Shown here piece by piece: positions 48,400-61,849 of a stretch of DNA of 64,000 nucleotides (the stretch's first letter is position 1; each line of letters begins with the position of its first letter). The translations under genes and the position numbers were made by a program. The DNA is taken from positions 1 through 64,000 of the forward strand of contig JAGHQL010000055.1 in the NCBI GenBank assembly GCA_020080175.1, written 5' to 3'. The notes below the pieces were generated by a model that was not told the DNA's origin, searched no databases, and saw nothing but the letters and a program-made list of their open reading frames with translations. The stretch comes from Glutinoglossum americanum (lineage: Eukaryota; Ascomycota; Geoglossomycetes; Geoglossales; Geoglossaceae).

Positions 48400-49687
48400 T
48401 CACATACTTCCAAACTCCTTCAATAGTTCTTCGAAATTTTTGTGTTTAGAAACCTTCAATTTTCTTCTCTTGTGTGGTGGCGACGTCTCCAGCCGGTCAC
48501 CCTCCGGTCCTCCTTTCTTGCTAGCTTCACTCTCTGAAGCAGTTCCAACATCATCAGGAGGGAGTCGTTGGAAGAAGAGCATGTCTGATTCTAAGAGGAT
48601 TGAGAATAGATCCTCCGAAGCGTTTGGGCCAATTCGAAAATTAAGTACAGGCAGATTGTCGATACGCTTCACTGGTTCGATCTTGGACTGATCTAACGAC
48701 TCCAGCACCCCAGCCCGTCGAAAGCATGCGAGGATTGGCAAATCCCAGGAGCGCGACATTTCCTTGTCTCTTTGTAGGGCTTCCAGCAGATCTTCGCCGG
48801 TCTCACAAGTCCAGCCCAATTTGTGCGCTTTGGCTTCCGACATGGCTGTTATGTTGCAACCAGTGACATTATAGAGCATCAAAGACGGGAAGCAGTTGAT
48901 ATACTCAAGAGAGCGCGGTGTGATTTCGGTGTGATATCTCAGCATCAGAACACGGAGCTTTGAGAATGCACCTTCACCTGTAGCTGCTCTGCTCCACGCA
49001 CGCACAATACTATCTTCCATGGTGTCCCGCAAACTCTGGGGGTACCGAGGTGACGCTAATATATCTAGGGCGCCGATATTCACCAATTTCGACAGGTTGA
49101 CAAGTTCAGGTCTACTGAATATAACGTTCGATATGCTGAGGTGAGTGATCCAATGGAAGGATTCGGATACAATTGGCTTCACGTAGCCATCCAGAGGAAT
49201 GGATGGTTTGATTATAGACTGCCGGTGGTACATGAGCGCCATCTCTTCCTCCTCGTGGTAGACCGTCACGAAGACTCGCCATATATGAAAGCTGTCTAGT
49301 TGTCTAGGGATCTATTAGCCAGAAATTCGTTATTAGCGCACTTCAACTGAAAAGAAGAGCCTACGCGCGAACGATTTCCTTCCAGATCCTCTCTCCAATA
49401 CGCCAGGGCACCCACTGTAGCACATCTACAGTGATTCCTGATAGGTTCTCTAGGACGCTTCGCATAGCAGAAGATTCCAGTGACGGTGCACCCTTCGCCC
49501 CATCTTGTCGCCCTGTGGTGCCGCCGGCTCTTCCTCGCGCTCTCCAGGCCCATTGTGAGGCAGCCGCGCTTACAGCTTGCCCGTATGTTTCTGTGTAAAG
49601 CGCGCCTGATCCTTCGTCGTATTTCAAGTTCGCATATTCGTCCGCAATAGGATCAATTGGAGCGCGGACTCGGAGTGTTTTGGACAT
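48400..49687 (-). CDS. Conserved fungal protein of unknown function, leucine-rich
   Basis: Seen: two exons. Exon 1 (start 49687) reads MSKTLRVRAPIDPIADEYAN, then LENLSGITVDVLQWVPWRIG and ERIWKEIVRA. An intron with donor GTAGGC and acceptor near 49303 continues in phase to QLDSFHIWRVFVTVYHEEEE. The body has regular Leu/Ile spacing (FHWITHLSISNVIFSRPELV, LSKLVNIGALDIL, FSKLRVLMLRYHTEI, INCFPSLMLYNVTGCNI), compatible with degenerate leucine-rich repeats behind an F-box-like WxxG/WKEI helix. The C-terminus is basic and nuclear-signal-like (PPHKRRKLKVSKHKNFEELL). I do not recognise a named family; an F-box/LRR role is a guess. About 400 aa. Confidence 0.7.
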
Positions 49688-49925
49688 TCTTGGCGAGGTG
49701 TCACAGACATAGCCAATGAATCATGCAATATAGTGTATTGATATTAGGTGATGGTATGTGTTAGTCAATAAAAGTTCCCTAATTTACTCAGCCCTATCCA
49801 ATGTGGTTGCCTACTTATCGATACGCGATTAGATCTCTGTGCTACCCGAGATATTGAACTCGCATCGTTCACCACGGTCATTCAAAGCATGAGAGCACCA
49901 GCAACGTGGAGAGGGTCTAGCCGTC

Positions 49926-50813
49926 ATGCTTTCGAAAAATCCGAGTAATTTTTTGTTATCTTCCAATTCAGCAAACCATCACATCAGAGTCATTAGGCCA
50001 CCAGTTACCTACGCATCACGACTTCCACCGATGCGTGCAAATTTCCCTCGCCAGTGCCGAGGTGGAAGGAGACAATACGCCCAAGTATTCAATTCAATGG
50101 AGAGCGATCCTCATTGGCCTGACCTACCCCTCAATGCTCTACCAACGCCTTACCAGATCTTCAACCAAAAGAAAGATGCACCCTATTCAAAACAACGATT
50201 CTACGATCTCGTGAAGCTCTACCACCCAGACCGCAATGGGCACGCTGAGGTAGATTGCTTGAATAACTGCAGGGTGCCACGCGCTATAGGCCTTGAGCGA
50301 TATAGACTTGTGGTCGCTGCGAACGGCATCCTGTCTGATCCCATCAAGAGAGATGCATATGATCGTTATGGAGCAGGATGGAACGGTATGCCAGAAGTCA
50401 TCGGCCACAGAGGCAGCGATAGCAATGGGGATTATCCTGCCGACAGTGGATGGGGTGAGCGTGGATCGCCAAGCCAAAACGCAACATGGGAGGACTGGGA
50501 GAGATGGTATCAACGAGATGCCAAGGGTCCCCAGAAACCACAGATCTTCTCCAACAATGCTTTCTTGTCATTGGTAATATTTCTCGCTGCACTTGGTAGC
50601 CTTGGGCAAGCTACCCGGGCCGGAAATAGCTCGATGAACGCTCTGTTGGAAAGAGATCGCCGCCATGATCAAATGAGTAAGGACTTGATGAAACGGAGGA
50701 AAGAGGCTACGAGTATGGCCGGAAATAGAGAGGGAAGGATTCGTAGATTCCTGAAGATGAGGGATCCTGAGGGGTATAGAGTTACAGATCCACTGGGGGA
50801 GGGTTGCAAATGA
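49926..50813 (+). CDS. J-domain (DnaJ-like) protein, probably mitochondrial, with one membrane segment
   Basis: Seen: single-exon 295 aa frame. The N-terminus is Arg/Ser/Asn-rich without acids for about 45 residues (MLSKNPSNFLLSSNSANHHI onward), like a mitochondrial presequence. The J domain opens TPYQIFNQKKDAPYSKQRFY, carries DLVKLYHPDRNGH (HPD motif intact) and ends LSDPIKRDAYDRYGAGW. A Gly/Asp/Trp-rich linker follows, then a hydrophobic stretch AFLSLVIFLAALGSLGQA that could span a membrane, then a basic charged tail. Known: J proteins stimulate Hsp70 ATPase. Inference: a matrix or inner-membrane co-chaperone; the specific yeast counterpart is not assigned. Confidence 0.82.
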   Translation: MLSKNPSNFLLSSNSANHHIRVIRPPVTYASRLPPMRANFPRQCRGGRRQYAQVFNSMESDPHWPDLPLNALPTPYQIFNQKKDAPYSKQRFYDLVKLYHPDRNGHAEVDCLNNCRVPRAIGLERYRLVVAANGILSDPIKRDAYDRYGAGWNGMPEVIGHRGSDSNGDYPADSGWGERGSPSQNATWEDWERWYQRDAKGPQKPQIFSNNAFLSLVIFLAALGSLGQATRAGNSSMNALLERDRRHDQMSKDLMKRRKEATSMAGNREGRIRRFLKMRDPEGYRVTDPLGEGCK

Positions 50814-51406
50814 GTGTTGCCACGGCCTATAGTGCCTCTCTTAGTGAAAAACAGAGGCATATCACATGAAGAGTCTAGGTCAAGTTTGACGTATGTCCAG
50901 TGGCTTTCATGACATCTTTCAGCCGCTGTAGAGTCAGTCATGATTCTGTAAATATCCTGTTCTTCGGGGAAAGGTTCATGTGGTCTGGTTTCGATTGGAC
51001 GGTTTTGTTGGAGAGCAGGTCTGCCAAATATTGACCAGCATGATTGGAGCTATCCTACACTCGCCTCGTCGAAACCGAAGTGCTAAACAGGAATAGGGAA
51101 ATTTTCTTGTGACGCCACACTGGCGTTTGCTAAGGGACTGCTTCCGCTCTCACCCAGTTCTATTATTTAATAAAGAAAAAACTACCTAGGACACCAAACT
51201 AGCGTTCCACTAGGAAGACTATCCCTACTCCCCACACAGCTCCAATATTCAACAGGCAAAGTACTACTTGTGACAACAAGCTGGCGGTTCGCTGGAAAGA
51301 TATACTGTTCCTGATCTCTCTCTTTTTTCTTGCTTTTTACCCGCGGCTCCCGGCAACGTCCGACTCCAGACGATTCAAAATCACACAAAACCAACACCAA
51401 GCAAAG
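50814..51406. promoter_or_regulatory. Upstream region of the chitinase gene, with imperfect direct repeats
   Basis: About 590 bases. Three related units about 80 bases apart begin near 51106, 51184 and 51266 (see repeat entry). No ORF. Confidence 0.5.
51106..51330 (+). repeat. Three imperfect direct repeats, period about 80 bp
   Basis: Units share the pattern GAC-(G/A)CCA(C/A)ACT(G/A)GCGTT followed by GCTA/ACTA/GCTGG and a CT-rich tail: GACGCCACACTGGCGTTTGC (51111), GACACCAAACTAGCGTTCCA (51190) and GACAACAAGCTGGCGGTTCG (51272). They lie directly upstream of the chitinase start. Confidence 0.6.
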
Positions 51407-53282
<1,876 letters not shown>

Positions 53283-55570
53283 GGGATAATGAGTGGGGGA
53301 TCTTGTGCTCGCAGTTGGGTGTATTGTCTTTGTCCTACCATTGTTCTTACTTTTTTGGTTGATTCGGGCCGTGGAGGGATGATAACCGCATAAGTAGCTT
53401 TGGGTCATTGGATATTACTCGACGGTCCAGTTTTAGTGAAGATATATACGTCACTGCTAGCGTAGGCTGGTGTTTGCACTTAGACAGGATGTGATCTTGT
53501 TAGCCAATATCTTAGGAAAACCCGGTACAAGGTACATGTAGTACGGAGTAAGATCCCACCGAAAATCTAACGTACAAGTATACTATAATCCTGCCTGAAT
53601 TATGTCCACCCCTCTCTTTTATTTATTCAATTTTTTCCCCTTCCGTCGCGTATTTGATACGAGGCGCGTCCTGCCGCGATAGGGGATTACGTGTGCGACG
53701 TGGCTCAAACGAACGGGTACTCTGCCCAACAGCAGATGAAACAAGCCACTTCGGCTGGTAAAAGCAGGGCAGCATACGGAGCACCATCCCAGAAATCATA
53801 TGTGCTCGTACTCCAGGTTAGGGACTTGTTTGATGCCGTGTGGGGATCGGCGTACCGAGGCTCTCCTCCCAGCCAGAGCCCAGGCTCGAACGACGGTCGG
53901 TTGATAATCATGGAAAAAAAAATCCGGGGTTCGATGTGGAATTGCGTCGTGGCAAGTATATTGCCTGCAGGAATTGTGTTCTGGTCGGGGATTCGACCGG
54001 CCCTTCGCCCTAGCTTTCGGTCGCCGTTTGTGGCTTTTCTCGAGTCTCCCAGGGGCTTTTCCGGTGGCTTGCAGGGAGCATTATCTGGCCCTTCCGGAAA
54101 TAGAAGATTCCGTACGGAGTAGAGTGTGGGCCAGCAGGAGCGCCAGTTCGTTCTCAGCGCCGCTGCGTTCCTGTCGCCAGGGAGTGTGCCTCGGTGTACC
54201 GCGCGGGCGTATTCTGCATTCTAAGGCCCGGCGCCCTTGGTTCAAGCGACATCACCCGCTGGATTCAGGAACAAGGTCCCAAGACGGCTATGCCTGATCT
54301 GGAAAGCGCACGGGGCAAGTGCAATCTGAATGGCTGATTGCTACGCAGGGGGGCGCGCCCGGCGTCATGCCACCAGCGTGAAATTCATCTCCGTGCCGCC
54401 CTCGAATGCCTTCACCACATCATGTGTTGGGGGTGGTTCTCGCACATACAATAACGCCGTGTAGCACGCTGCTCTTCTCAGAGACAAGGTGACAAGTGGC
54501 ACCCTCCATCGTAATTGAACGGTTGACGCGCAAGAAGTCTGCAGGTTTCTGGAGGTTTTGGCAGGGTGCGAGAGGGTGAGTGGAAAATCGAAATAACTGG
54601 AGGCCCGAAATAAATACCCTGGTTTGTACTACGCACGTCGTATTGGGGGATTGCCAGGTACGTGTAGAGTTTCTGCAAAGGCCTAGCTTCTTTGAGCTTT
54701 GTCGCCTCTGCTGGTCAGACACACCCGGCCAATCATACGCGCCCATCCCCTTCCCAGTTTCTGGGTCCATCAACTTTTCCGCCAGTCCTTCTCTCCCTCC
54801 CATAATTCCGCCGCCCTCTGACTAGTAACCTCTCCATCCCCCAAGCGTCCTGTGTTAATTCCCGCTCAATCCAAACGAGAGCGTCGCAGCTTCTGGCCTC
54901 CATTGACGGCCTAATACTCTCGTTGTTCTTCACTTCCATTCACTCGCTTTCGCTCACGCCCTCGTTCGTTTGACTTGTTGTATCCGTGTTGTGCTGCATC
55001 GCCTTTTGCGTCGTATCAACAGACGGCATTGCCGTTCTTCAGCTACCAAGCGAAACGTTGGGCCATTTCATCAAGCGCACTACGAGGCCAGGAGCCAGAC
55101 AACACTCGTTCCCTCCCCATCTCCCCATCCTATCCAACACTGAGACCGATTGAAAGCTCTTTGTCGGTTCTTGTCTAGCCGGTCGCAGTCACGACAACGG
55201 TCACTACTGCGTTGTCTGGAACCTCCTTGCTCCGGCCGACCGAAGGTGCTAATTCCATCGTCGACAGCATTCGACCCATCCATCTAACCCCATCTTTGGC
55301 GTTACTAGTCCTCATCGACGTTTGTGGCAAATTTGAGGATCAATAGATACGGGTCTGACAACCGACATTTTGGGCACAAACGCCCGACGATCTTTGGGTT
55401 CTGGGTGACGAAGGTAGGATCATCCAATCGTCATTTCGCCTCCCTCGGATGAAAATGACTACTTGCTCGGATATCTTTGGAGAAGTGAAGAACCTGTACT
55501 GACAGTGTTGGGCAGTTCACCAACTCTAGGCTCGAGTCCCGTCCGTAACACTTTCACACATACCGCAATT
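53283..55570. promoter_or_regulatory. 2.3 kb upstream region of the WSC sensor gene
   Basis: No gene recognised. The part from about 54700 is pyrimidine-rich, as in long 5' leaders of fungal wall and signalling genes. Several short upstream ATGs lie before the chosen WSC start. Confidence 0.45.
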
Positions 55571-56554
55571 ATGAGGTCAAAATCAACATCTGCCTTCTTG
55601 TGGGCTGCTCTCCCGGTATTGGCCATGGCTAGTACTTCGCCTGAACCTGCTCCAGCATTGAAGGCTCTAACCTACGCCGCTTGCTACTCATCGTCAGATC
55701 CCCTGGAAGATCAAGGCCCATATACATATCAGTCCAGCGGCTACTGCCAAGGAATCTGTGTCACGAAACTTAACAAACCTGTAATGGGGCTGGCTGAAGG
55801 ATCAAATTGTTGGTGTGGTGATAAACTACCAGCCAACAGCACCAAGGTCGACGACTCTAAGTGCAATTCGCCCTGCGCTGGTTACGACAAGGCAATGTGT
55901 ACGTTTATATGGAACGGATGTATCAGTGGACTGACAGGCTAACTCGATTTCCATCTACAGGCGGTGGAAGTGACTATTGGTCGGTCTTTCTTACCGGAAC
56001 ACAGGCAAACGTCGATAGTGTGGACTCTTCCTCTAGCTCGTCAGCAGCTCCATCGGGTTCTAAAAGCGCTGGACCATCTGTTGTCACTGTTGGAGGTTAG
56101 TGGAATGATAATTTGATTTATATCTAATACTAATAGGACTCGTAGGCTCAACTGTCGTTGTAACTGCACCCGGTGGATCTGGGTCGGGCAAGGCTAGCGG
56201 AGGATCTAAAGCCGGCATCGCCGCGGGCGTCGTCGTCGGTATAATTGTAGTCGGGGCGATTGTCGGCGGGGCATGGTTTTATTTGAGGGCTCGAAAGCGG
56301 AGAGCATTAGAGGAGGAGTACCGACGCAATGCAACAATTAACTCCTTTATTGCGAAGCCAGGGAGCACGTCGTCCATCTCCGATTCTCGCCTAGAACCTT
56401 CGGTGATGATGCAGCGGAGGATGAGTGATGGGAGTATCGCCGACAACCAGGACTATTCTCGGAGAATTCTTAAGGTACTAGTTATCTGGATGAAATATAG
56501 GCAGGAGATTGCTGACGATCCTTGACATAGGTCACCAACCCTGATGGCAGCTGA
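55571..56554 (+). CDS. WSC-domain cell-wall stress sensor
   Basis: Role (known): plasma-membrane mechanosensor feeding the Rho1-PKC cell-wall integrity pathway. Seen: signal peptide MRSKSTSAFLWAALPVLAMA. The WSC domain is Cys-rich: YAACYSSSDPLEDQGPYTYQ, GYCQGICVTKLN, SNCWCGDKLPANSTK, CNSPCAGYDKAMC joined to GGGSDYWSVFLTGT. A Ser/Ala-rich stalk, likely O-mannosylated, follows, then one membrane span AGIAAGVVVGIIVVGAIVGG. The basic cytosolic tail starts RARKRRALEEEYRRNATINS, is Ser-rich, and after a last intron ends VTNPDGS at 56554. The start at 55571 is chosen because it opens the signal peptide; the same frame is open upstream to 55463. About 265 aa, usual for the family. Confidence 0.88.
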
Positions 56555-57621
56555 TTACACTGCTCACAATAGCTCGCCCTAAACTCTACAGCATCTCCTA
56601 CGTCCATCGGGTTTTATTTTTTCTTCGGCGGTTTCTCTTGGAATTTGGAAACTCCTGCTTTGTTTCGATATGGAAGGACTCCTTGGCTATCCTCGCGTCT
56701 CGGGCTGTTCCATATCGGTGTAACGTTATGACGAGGAACGAAGTCTAAACTCCACTGCAAAGCGGGAAGCGGACTCTTTCCCTCTTCGCATATCCTCACA
56801 ACTGCTCTTTGCTGTTCCTTGTCACTTCGTCTGTTTTCACGCCTTGCATCACACATCCCCTCTTATGACCGCGCTTCACGACATGTATATCAATCACTCC
56901 CCTGCTCGACAATGCAGCTACCTCTATCCTCAAGAACTTCAACGACCTCATATTCCCCCTTTCCAACCGATATAGCCGACAGAACATACCCTAAAGCGAG
57001 TGCCTAACCATCACTCTCTCATTCCAAACGGACCGAACTACCACCCATTTTTAGAGAGCTTTCCGTTTAGTCTCGCGACATGTTTTTACGTATGCACCTT
57101 TGGCTTTGTTGGATACAGAGCTGCAAATGTGATGCGGAGAGAAGACTTGTCCCCGAATTTTCCTCAGATTAACTGCATTTTTCTTTTCTCTTTAATTTCG
57201 TTTTTCATGTTCAATCATAACGGGTCCAGGTAGTTAAACTCGGGAGCAATTGAGCAAAAGTTGAGATTCGAATACATGAAGCTTTTTGCCCTTACTTCAC
57301 GCCCCACCCCGAGGCTAGTACCGGTTTACAGTCCCAAAGACGATTTGTGCCATTCCAACTTCCGGGTTGGCCAAATTGGCAATACACCCCATCTTATTGT
57401 CCCTTTGGGAGTTATTGGACACCAAACTCTTAGCTCATAGATGCAAACCAGAAGGGTCATAATCAATTGCTTATCTCCAAGTCATTAAATATCAACTCAT
57501 AGTCCCACCGCGTCTCAACAAAGAGGAATTGATCACCGGTCTACAGGGATGCTGCTAACATGAGCAACATACGTCTAGCGTCAGATAAAACGAACTACTT
57601 TTTTCTTCTCGGAACGAGGAT
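56555..57621. other. Convergent spacer WSC / ThrRS
   Basis: About 1.07 kb between two 3' ends. Short ORFs only, no recognised feature. Confidence 0.45.
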
Positions 57622-60250
57622 CTAAATGACGTTCACGATCCCTCTTCCATCCCTTAACTTCGAGAGTTTAGCAATTGCTTCGTCTAACGGGATCAAGTCT
57701 CCTTTTGCTTGCGTAGTCTGATCGTCGCGATTCCGGATGTTGACCGTACGGGAATCTTTTTCTTGAGCCCCAACAACTGAAGAGGTTATGTCAGCAAACC
57801 GTAGCCCACCTGGAGCGTCAAATACATACCAAAGATGAAGTTGTATTGCTGAAGCTGCCCAGTCCGAATCTTCTTCTGCAGCGTGTTCCCACTGACGTCG
57901 ACGTCGACATACATATCCTTCTCCCTGAAGATTTTCTGCACCTCTAGCACGTAGTCGTTTACGGTGGGCATGACGGGGATTACCAGAATTTGTCGAGGGC
58001 TCAGCCAGAATGGCCATTTCCCTGCAAAATGCTCAGTTAGAATAGCTATGAATCTCTCCAGGCTGCCGTAAATTGCACGGTGGATCATCACCGGGCGCGC
58101 GTATCCGGTAGGTAGTTCTTGTGGATCTGCGTTCTCAGCTTTAGGTTTGGCTGAGCCTTCTGCCGTCATGTACTCTAGACCGAAACGCTGTGGAAGCTGA
58201 AAGTCTAATTGGATGGTTGCACACTGGTGCTCTCGGCGAAGGGCATCAGAGATGGTGATATCAATCTTTGGTCCATAGAACGCGCCATCACCCGGGTTTA
58301 ACTCCCATTTGGAGCCACCGCTTGCTGTGAATGCATCTAGGGCGCCCTGTAACTTTTCTTCCGCAATATCCCATGTCTTGATGTCGCCAAGGTACTTTTC
58401 AGGCCGGGTGGACAGCTTAAGCTTAAAGGAGAACCCGAAGGTGCCATAGACAACACTGAGGAAGTCAAAAAGCCCTGCTATTTCCTGGCCAATCTATTGC
58501 CGGAATCAGTGAATTCACACTGGGGCGAAGTAGCCGGGCTTCTCAGTCTCACCTGTTCTTGTGTGCAGAAGATATGAGTATCGTCTTGCTGAAATCTTCT
58601 CACTCTCGTCAGCCCGGTGAGAGCACCTGAAAATTCATTCCTATGAAGAACACCAAAGTCTGCCACTCGCCACGGCAGTTCCCTGTAGCTTCTCTCCCTA
58701 TGCTTGAACAACAAGCAATGACCTGGACAGTTCATGGGCTTTAGTCCGAACTGGTCCTTTTCGACTTCAAAAGTGAACATATTCTCCTTGTAATTTGCCC
58801 AGTGGCCGGAAGTCTCCCAGAGTTTCGCATTATACATGTTTGGGGTGATAACCTCTTCGTAGTTGCGTTTCCAGTACTCGGATCGCAAGAACGCTAGCAA
58901 AGTATTATAGATGCGAGTGCCATGTGGGAGAAAGAAACAGGATCCAGGGGACAGTTCATGGAAAAAGAAGAGTTCTTGCTCTTTACCGATTTTGCGATGA
59001 TCACGTTTCGCGGCTTCCTCAAGATACATCTTGTACTCGTCCATCTGCTTCTTATCAGGAAAGGAGACACCATAGATGCGCTGCAATGAATCATTTGCGG
59101 AATCTCCAAGGAAGTACGACGCTGAGTTCTAATGACCCATTAGCATGCTCTATGGAGACAATTTAGGAAGAAGATATACCTTCATGATTTCAAAGGTCTT
59201 TATCCTCCCTGTGTTCGGCACGTGAGGTCCCACACATAAGTCGATGAGGGGCCCACAGCGATAAACTGTAGTGCTTGTACCATCTGGTATTTTCGATCCG
59301 ATGATATGTTGCTTATACTTATTGTGTTTGAACATTTCAAGGAGGTTTGGTTTCGAAACAACCAATCGTTCGAAAGGCTGCTTTTCCTTGATTGCTTTGC
59401 CGGCGATAGTCTCAAGGGGCTTCCAGTCGGATTGTTGCACAACGCCTCTAGCAATATCGTTAGTATATTGCATGACCGCACGGGTTTTGGGCCTAACGCA
59501 CCCATCAGGCAGTCCCATCTCGTAGAAGAAACCATCATCAGTCGGTGGTCCAATGCACAAATGGCACCCAAACCTCCTCTCTGCCGCTTCACCCAGTATG
59601 TGAGCACTCGAATGCCAGAACACTCTCTTGCCTGTTATTCGTGTGTTAAATACGGCTCAAATATTGGAGGTTATTCGACCGACCTTCGGGGTTCTCGAAG
59701 TCTAGCAATTCAAGTTTACAGCTACTCTCTAAAGGCCTCTCAAGATCCCAAAGTTGACCATCAACCTTCGAAATCACTACTCGTTCAGAAAGCGATTTGG
59801 ATATCTGTCGGGCGATGGAAGCTGGTGTTGTTTCCCAAGCCGTTCCGACTTCCACACGGTTGTCCCCTAGAGTGATATTGATCTTAATGCGAGGTTTCTC
59901 TACACTCGTTAGTTTATGTATATAGGGTGGCTCTTAGATATCTAGAGTGTGATGGGCGTACTGCTGATATCTTCGTTGTACTCGGCTTTAAGCTTTTCAA
60001 AGAGCTTTATACGATGCTGCAGAAACTCAGGCTGCGGTTCAAGCTGCTCGCGCGACAAGTTAGTCCCTACTCAAGGAGAAAAGGATGAAACCTGGAAGGA
60101 AATAACCTCGAGCGGCCGGCCGTCCCCCCCAGCGTCGCCTCCCTTTTTCTTTTCCTTTTTGTCTTTCTTTTGGCCATGCTGTTGCTGTTTAGAGCTTCCG
60201 CCTAAGGTGGCATTTTTCACACCATCAGCAACGGCATTGACTGGGTCCAT
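57622..60250 (-). CDS. THS1: Threonyl-tRNA synthetase
   Basis: Role (known): class II synthetase charging tRNA-Thr, with an editing domain. Seen: start [20 protein letters not shown] (60250) and a Lys-rich head. Then [20 protein letters not shown]; the TGS domain [20 protein letters not shown]; the SAD/editing domain [20 protein letters not shown] with the HxxxH pair; [40 protein letters not shown] (motif 1 region); [20 protein letters not shown] (zinc Cys and motif 2); [50 protein letters not shown] (motif 3); and the anticodon-binding domain, ending DGRGIVNVI at 57622. A non-standard stretch after EMGLPDG ([15 protein letters not shown]) is best read as an intron without in-frame stop (GTGCGT...GCTAG). 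Divergent from GAR1. Confidence 0.93.
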
Positions 60251-60531
60251 ATTGTCAATTGCCAGTCGAACCGTGGCCAAATAGTTCTTTGATATCGATT
60301 AGAGCCTTTCTAGTGAATTCCCCCACAGGGTTGACTCATTCGATGAGTTTACACCGACTTTCGAGGGGATCTGTGTTGGTGGGGTTTAGGCCACACCCAT
60401 GTCCGGTTTCAAAAGTACGCGCACAGCAGTATTATTCAGACACAACCTAGTGTTACGAGCCGCAACTTTTTCCGCACAAAAAGCGAGCTCTAGTATCATC
60501 GCCAAAGGCATTCTCTGGCCACCAACACAAC
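60251..60531. promoter_or_regulatory. Divergent promoter region THS1 / GAR1
   Basis: 281 bases between head-to-head starts of a tRNA synthetase and a snoRNP protein, both growth-regulated genes in fungi (known). No factor site called. Confidence 0.55.
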
Positions 60532-61456
60532 ATGTCGTTCCGAGGCAATTCTAGAGGCCGTGGTGGTGGGGGCTTTGGCGGTGGCTCTAGTGGTGGTTTC
60601 AGGGGTCGTGGAGGTATGTGCTGCAGTTACGACATGTTGCGGAGATATCATGTTAACGAGAACTCACTAGGTGCGCGTGGTGGCTTTCAACAATCTTATG
60701 GACCCCCAGACTCAGTATTTGGTAAGTACCACCGCATCTGCTATTTGTGTTTGCGCTTAATTAACTATAGCACAGAGATGGGATCGTTCCTCCATGCTTG
60801 CGAGGGAGAGATAGTCTGCGAGTCCATAAACACCAAAATCCCTTACTTCAATGCACCAATATATCTCGAGAACAAGGTCTGAAATGCAGAATACCTACCG
60901 CTTTTACCTATTCGTTTCTAATATTTGCAGACTGCCATTGGCAAAGTTGATGAGATCCTAGGGCCTATAAATCAGGTTTATTTCACCATAAAACCACAAG
61001 AAGGAATTGTAGCTACTTCTTTCAAATCTGGGGACAAATTCTATATAGGAGGAGATAAGCTATTACCACTAGAAAAGTTTGTCGCCCCCGCCTATGACGT
61101 GAAATTTTTACTGATGGATATTCCAGATTCCTGCCGAAGCCGAAGCCACCTCCGGGTTCGTTTACTGGTAACCTTCACGAATTCCACAAACGCATATATT
61201 AACATCTGACGTAGGCCAATCAAAACCAAAACGGGCCGGCGGGGCGTCTAGGGGTGCGAGAGGAGGTCCTATGCGTGGGGGTAGAGGTGCAGCCAGAGGC
61301 GCTCCCAGGGGAGGGCGTGGAGGTGGGTTTTCACGTGGAAATGGTGGTGGCAGAGGAGGGTTCGGTGCAGGGAGAGGTGCTCCTAGAGGGCGGGGTGGAT
61401 TCTCTAGAGGCGGAGGCAGTGGATTTAGCCGGGGAGGACGAGGGGGAAGTTACTGA
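60532..61456 (+). CDS. GAR1: H/ACA snoRNP protein GAR1
   Basis: Role (known): core component of H/ACA ribonucleoproteins that pseudouridylate rRNA, in the nucleolus. Seen: N-terminal Gly/Arg-rich exon [20 protein letters not shown], intron GTATGT...CTAG, then [16 protein letters not shown]. The Gar1/Naf1 core follows: [70 protein letters not shown]. An intron with donor GTTTGT restores [11 protein letters not shown], and another restores [20 protein letters not shown]. The C-terminal GAR domain (many RGG/GGR units) ends SRGGRGGSY at 61456. Both GAR tails and the core are present and in phase. Confidence 0.93.
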
Positions 61457-61849
61457 GCTCCCCTTGGGGTCAACAGGATGTCCCTTGATTTATATGAAGG
61501 CGTTTGTTAGGGTCTATTATTTTTGTGTAAAATAAGCGCGAAAATACAGTGCATACACGACGACATGGGAAACCAAATTCTCCGAGATATTGCTTGGTCA
61601 AGGTTACTGCACCGTAGTACAATCAAATGCCCGAGCCAATACTGGCAGGTCCTTCGATAATAAGCAAGGATGCGTTGGTCGGATGACGTCCTTACAAAGT
61701 CAAAGCTTCGCCTCCAAAACTAGAATAAACAGTCGCACCTTCATCGACCCTAGAGTTATCTCATCCTAACCATCATCATCCTCACCTCTCTCAACACTCT
61801 TATTCCCGCTCAGGCAAAGAACAGATTTAATCCCCCTCCATCACCGAGC
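61457..61849. promoter_or_regulatory. Spacer GAR1 / CHO1
   Basis: About 390 bases; GAR1 3' flank and presumed CHO1 promoter. Confidence 0.4.

Noticed and set aside
49831-49913. Minus-strand stretch resembling a tRNA T-arm (GCGAGTTCAATATCTCG)
   Set aside because: Acceptor and D-arm pairing cannot be formed convincingly and no anticodon loop with five paired bases is seen.
53691-54297. Overlapping plus-strand frames upstream of the WSC gene
   Set aside because: No domain, no codon bias, and two frames open at once; treated as leader or promoter sequence.
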